Below, piece after piece: positions 5,523-6,386 of a DNA stretch of 6,386 nt (the stretch's first letter is position 1; each line of letters begins with the position of its first letter). The position numbers and the translations under genes were made by a program. This DNA comes from an uncultured Prevotella sp. (GTDB lineage Bacteria; Bacteroidota; Bacteroidia; Bacteroidales; Bacteroidaceae): assembly GCF_900549175.1 (NCBI RefSeq), contig NZ_URNN01000165.1, positions 1 to 6,386 of the forward strand. Reading direction: 5' to 3'. The notes under the pieces were generated by a model, which was given only the letters and a program-made list of their open reading frames with translations, was not told the DNA's origin and ran no database searches.

Positions 5523-5623
5523 TTCAACTTCCATCATGATTACATCAAAGGGCATAACATAGCATGTGAAAGAGCCCCCTGGCTGCCATAATATTCACCG
5601 GGTAAAGCATTGGGAGGCGGCGC
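5523..5623. promoter_or_regulatory. Divergent promoter region between ddlA and extensin-like gene
   Basis: About 100 bp separate the two divergent starts. For the minus-strand ddlA, TGC-TATGTT reads as an extended -10 element (around 5563-5555), though no good -35 is seen. For the plus strand, CATAAT at 5587-5592 fits -10 at five of six positions, again with a poor -35. GGAAG (5532-5528, minus) and GGGAGG (5612-5617, plus) are the ribosome sites. The -10 assignments are weak and rest only on sequence likeness. Confidence 0.4.
5612..5617 (+). promoter_or_regulatory. Strong Shine-Dalgarno deciding a GTG start
   Basis: GGGAGG lies 6 nt before the GTG at 5624. No ATG is available in this frame near the beginning, and the signal-like hydrophobic segment follows directly, so this site fixes the start. 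Shine-Dalgarno sites this strong are absent from the Bacteroidota half of the window. Confidence 0.75.
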
Positions 5624-6307
5624 GTGAAAGGAAAAGGTCTTATCGTTCTGTTGGCGCTGCTGGCGGCCGGATATTACGGCTATCGTTATCTTCCCGCACA
5701 GTACAATCCATTCGCGCCGCTGCGCCTGGAAGACCCCCCGGGACTCCTCAGCCACTATAAACTGCGGCGATTAACGCCCGCCGAGTGTGCTGGCCTGCTT
5801 GAGGAGGCCAACCGGCGGAAGCTCATTTCCAGCCAGCCGGTGGCCGATAGCGGAGGAGCGTGTCCTCTGCAGAATGTGGTTCGGGTGCGTGATTTTGGCA
5901 CGGTGAAGCTCAGCAGCAGCTTTCTTGCCAGTTGTCCGCTGGCGTTGAGCAGCGCGCTATATCTGCAACAGCAGGCGAAACCGTTGACTCGCCGGATGCT
6001 GGGGCAAGAGCTCCGCCAGATTGACCATTTTGGCAGCTATGCCTGCCGTAATATTTACCATCGCCAGAACGCGCGGCGCAGTGAGCACGCTACCGCGGAG
6101 GCGCTGGATGTCAGCGGCTTTCGTCTGTCCGATGGCCGACGCGTCAGCGTGCTGAAAGGGTGGCCCGATGCGCAGTATCACCCCTGGCTGCAGGCGTTAC
6201 TGGCCGGCGGTTGCCGCTATTACGGCAACGCTTTAGGGCCGGACTATAACGCGGCCCATGCCAACCATTTTCACTTCGGGATGCGCGGCCAGGGTTTCTG
6301 TTTCTAA
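5624..6307 (+). CDS. Exported extensin-like C-terminal domain protein
   Basis: The 227-aa protein starts with GTG and has a basic N-terminus and one hydrophobic segment (about 6-23), probably an uncleaved signal anchor, so it should act in the periplasm. The remainder matches the extensin-like C-terminal domain (PF06904-like): SYACRNIYHR (138-147), SEHATAEALDVSGFRL (153-168), and LGPDYNAAHANHFHFG (204-219). S153-x-H155-x(4)-A160-x-D162 plus H215-x-H217 reproduces the zinc-binding pattern of LAS metallopeptidases (VanX/VanY, MepA), SxHxxGxAxD with HxH, with Ala in place of Gly. His155, Asp162 and His217 are the likely metal ligands. Six cysteines (55, 80, 104, 141, 197, 226) could form disulfides. 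A peptidoglycan-peptide or other cell-wall target is inferred. It is divergent from ddlA. Confidence 0.85.
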   Translation: MKGKGLIVLLALLAAGYYGYRYLPAQYNPFAPLRLEDPPGLLSHYKLRRLTPAECAGLLEEANRRKLISSQPVADSGGACPLQNVVRVRDFGTVKLSSSFLASCPLALSSALYLQQQAKPLTRRMLGQELRQIDHFGSYACRNIYHRQNARRSEHATAEALDVSGFRLSDGRRVSVLKGWPDAQYHPWLQALLAGGCRYYGNALGPDYNAAHANHFHFGMRGQGFCF

Positions 6308-6386
6308 GCATAACTCACTGTACACCACGACTTTCACCACGAAATCATTCGCAACAGGGCTATATGGTGTCATAAAACACTAAACT
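6308..6386. other. Trailing intergenic DNA, nothing recognised
   Basis: The last 79 bp hold no gene that I can support and no hairpin with a T-run. A 6-bp inverted repeat (ACACCA 6322-6327, TGGTGT 6365-6370) is too short and too widely spaced to interpret. Confidence 0.5.

Overview
This window looks like two unrelated genomes joined end to end. Positions 1 to about 4475 read as Bacteroidota (Bacteroidales-like, probably gut) DNA. The genes start without Shine-Dalgarno sequences, the spacers are A/T-rich, promoters have the TAnnTTTG -7 box, there is a lipoprotein with a lipobox, and the genes are tightly overlapped. From about 4452 to the end the DNA is visibly more GC-rich and has strong Shine-Dalgarno sites. 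It encodes an Enterobacteriaceae-type D-Ala-D-Ala ligase (DdlA), most like Klebsiella or a relative. The join falls in a 24-bp stretch (4452-4475) that is coding-compatible with both sides. It cuts off the Bacteroidota gene after about 73 codons and removes only about the last 7 codons of ddlA. The simplest reading is an assembly or library chimera, not horizontal transfer.

Layout of the Bacteroidota part. 1-435 has no convincing gene, only a possible 34-codon minus-strand ORF and some small inverted repeats. 436-563 holds four units of exactly 32 bp, each beginning AAAATAAGG, which run straight into a -7 box (563-570). After it come a short peptide segment resembling an ATPase N-terminus and then a lipoprotein gene (705-1232) with an in-frame 30-bp repeat. 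1319-1462 (minus) is a fragment resembling the C-terminal region of a Bacteroidota AAA/DUF4143 ATPase. 1537-1650 holds a second phased array: three clear boxes TTGGAAAARTGTAAA exactly 33 bp apart and a decayed fourth in the same phase, followed by another -7 box (1656-1663).

1738-4475 is a compact one-direction operon: alpha/beta-hydrolase esterase, metallo-beta-lactamase-fold hydrolase, small membrane protein, GNAT acetyltransferase, and a truncated YdeI/OmpD-associated-type protein. The gaps are overlaps of 22 and 19 bp, then 3 nt and 1 nt, so the genes are almost certainly co-transcribed and translationally coupled. They look like an accessory set of small-molecule modifying or protective enzymes; no shared substrate can be read from the sequence.

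Layout of the enterobacterial part. ddlA (minus, 5522 to 4452) makes the D-Ala-D-Ala dipeptide for peptidoglycan. Divergent from it, across about 100 bp, is an exported extensin-like C-terminal domain protein (5624-6307) carrying a LAS-type metallopeptidase signature. The last 79 bp hold no gene that I can support.

The most interesting native signals are the two helically phased box arrays, each lying 5' of an ATPase-like remnant in that remnant's own orientation. The most important technical point is the chimeric join, which creates two false fusion ORFs.
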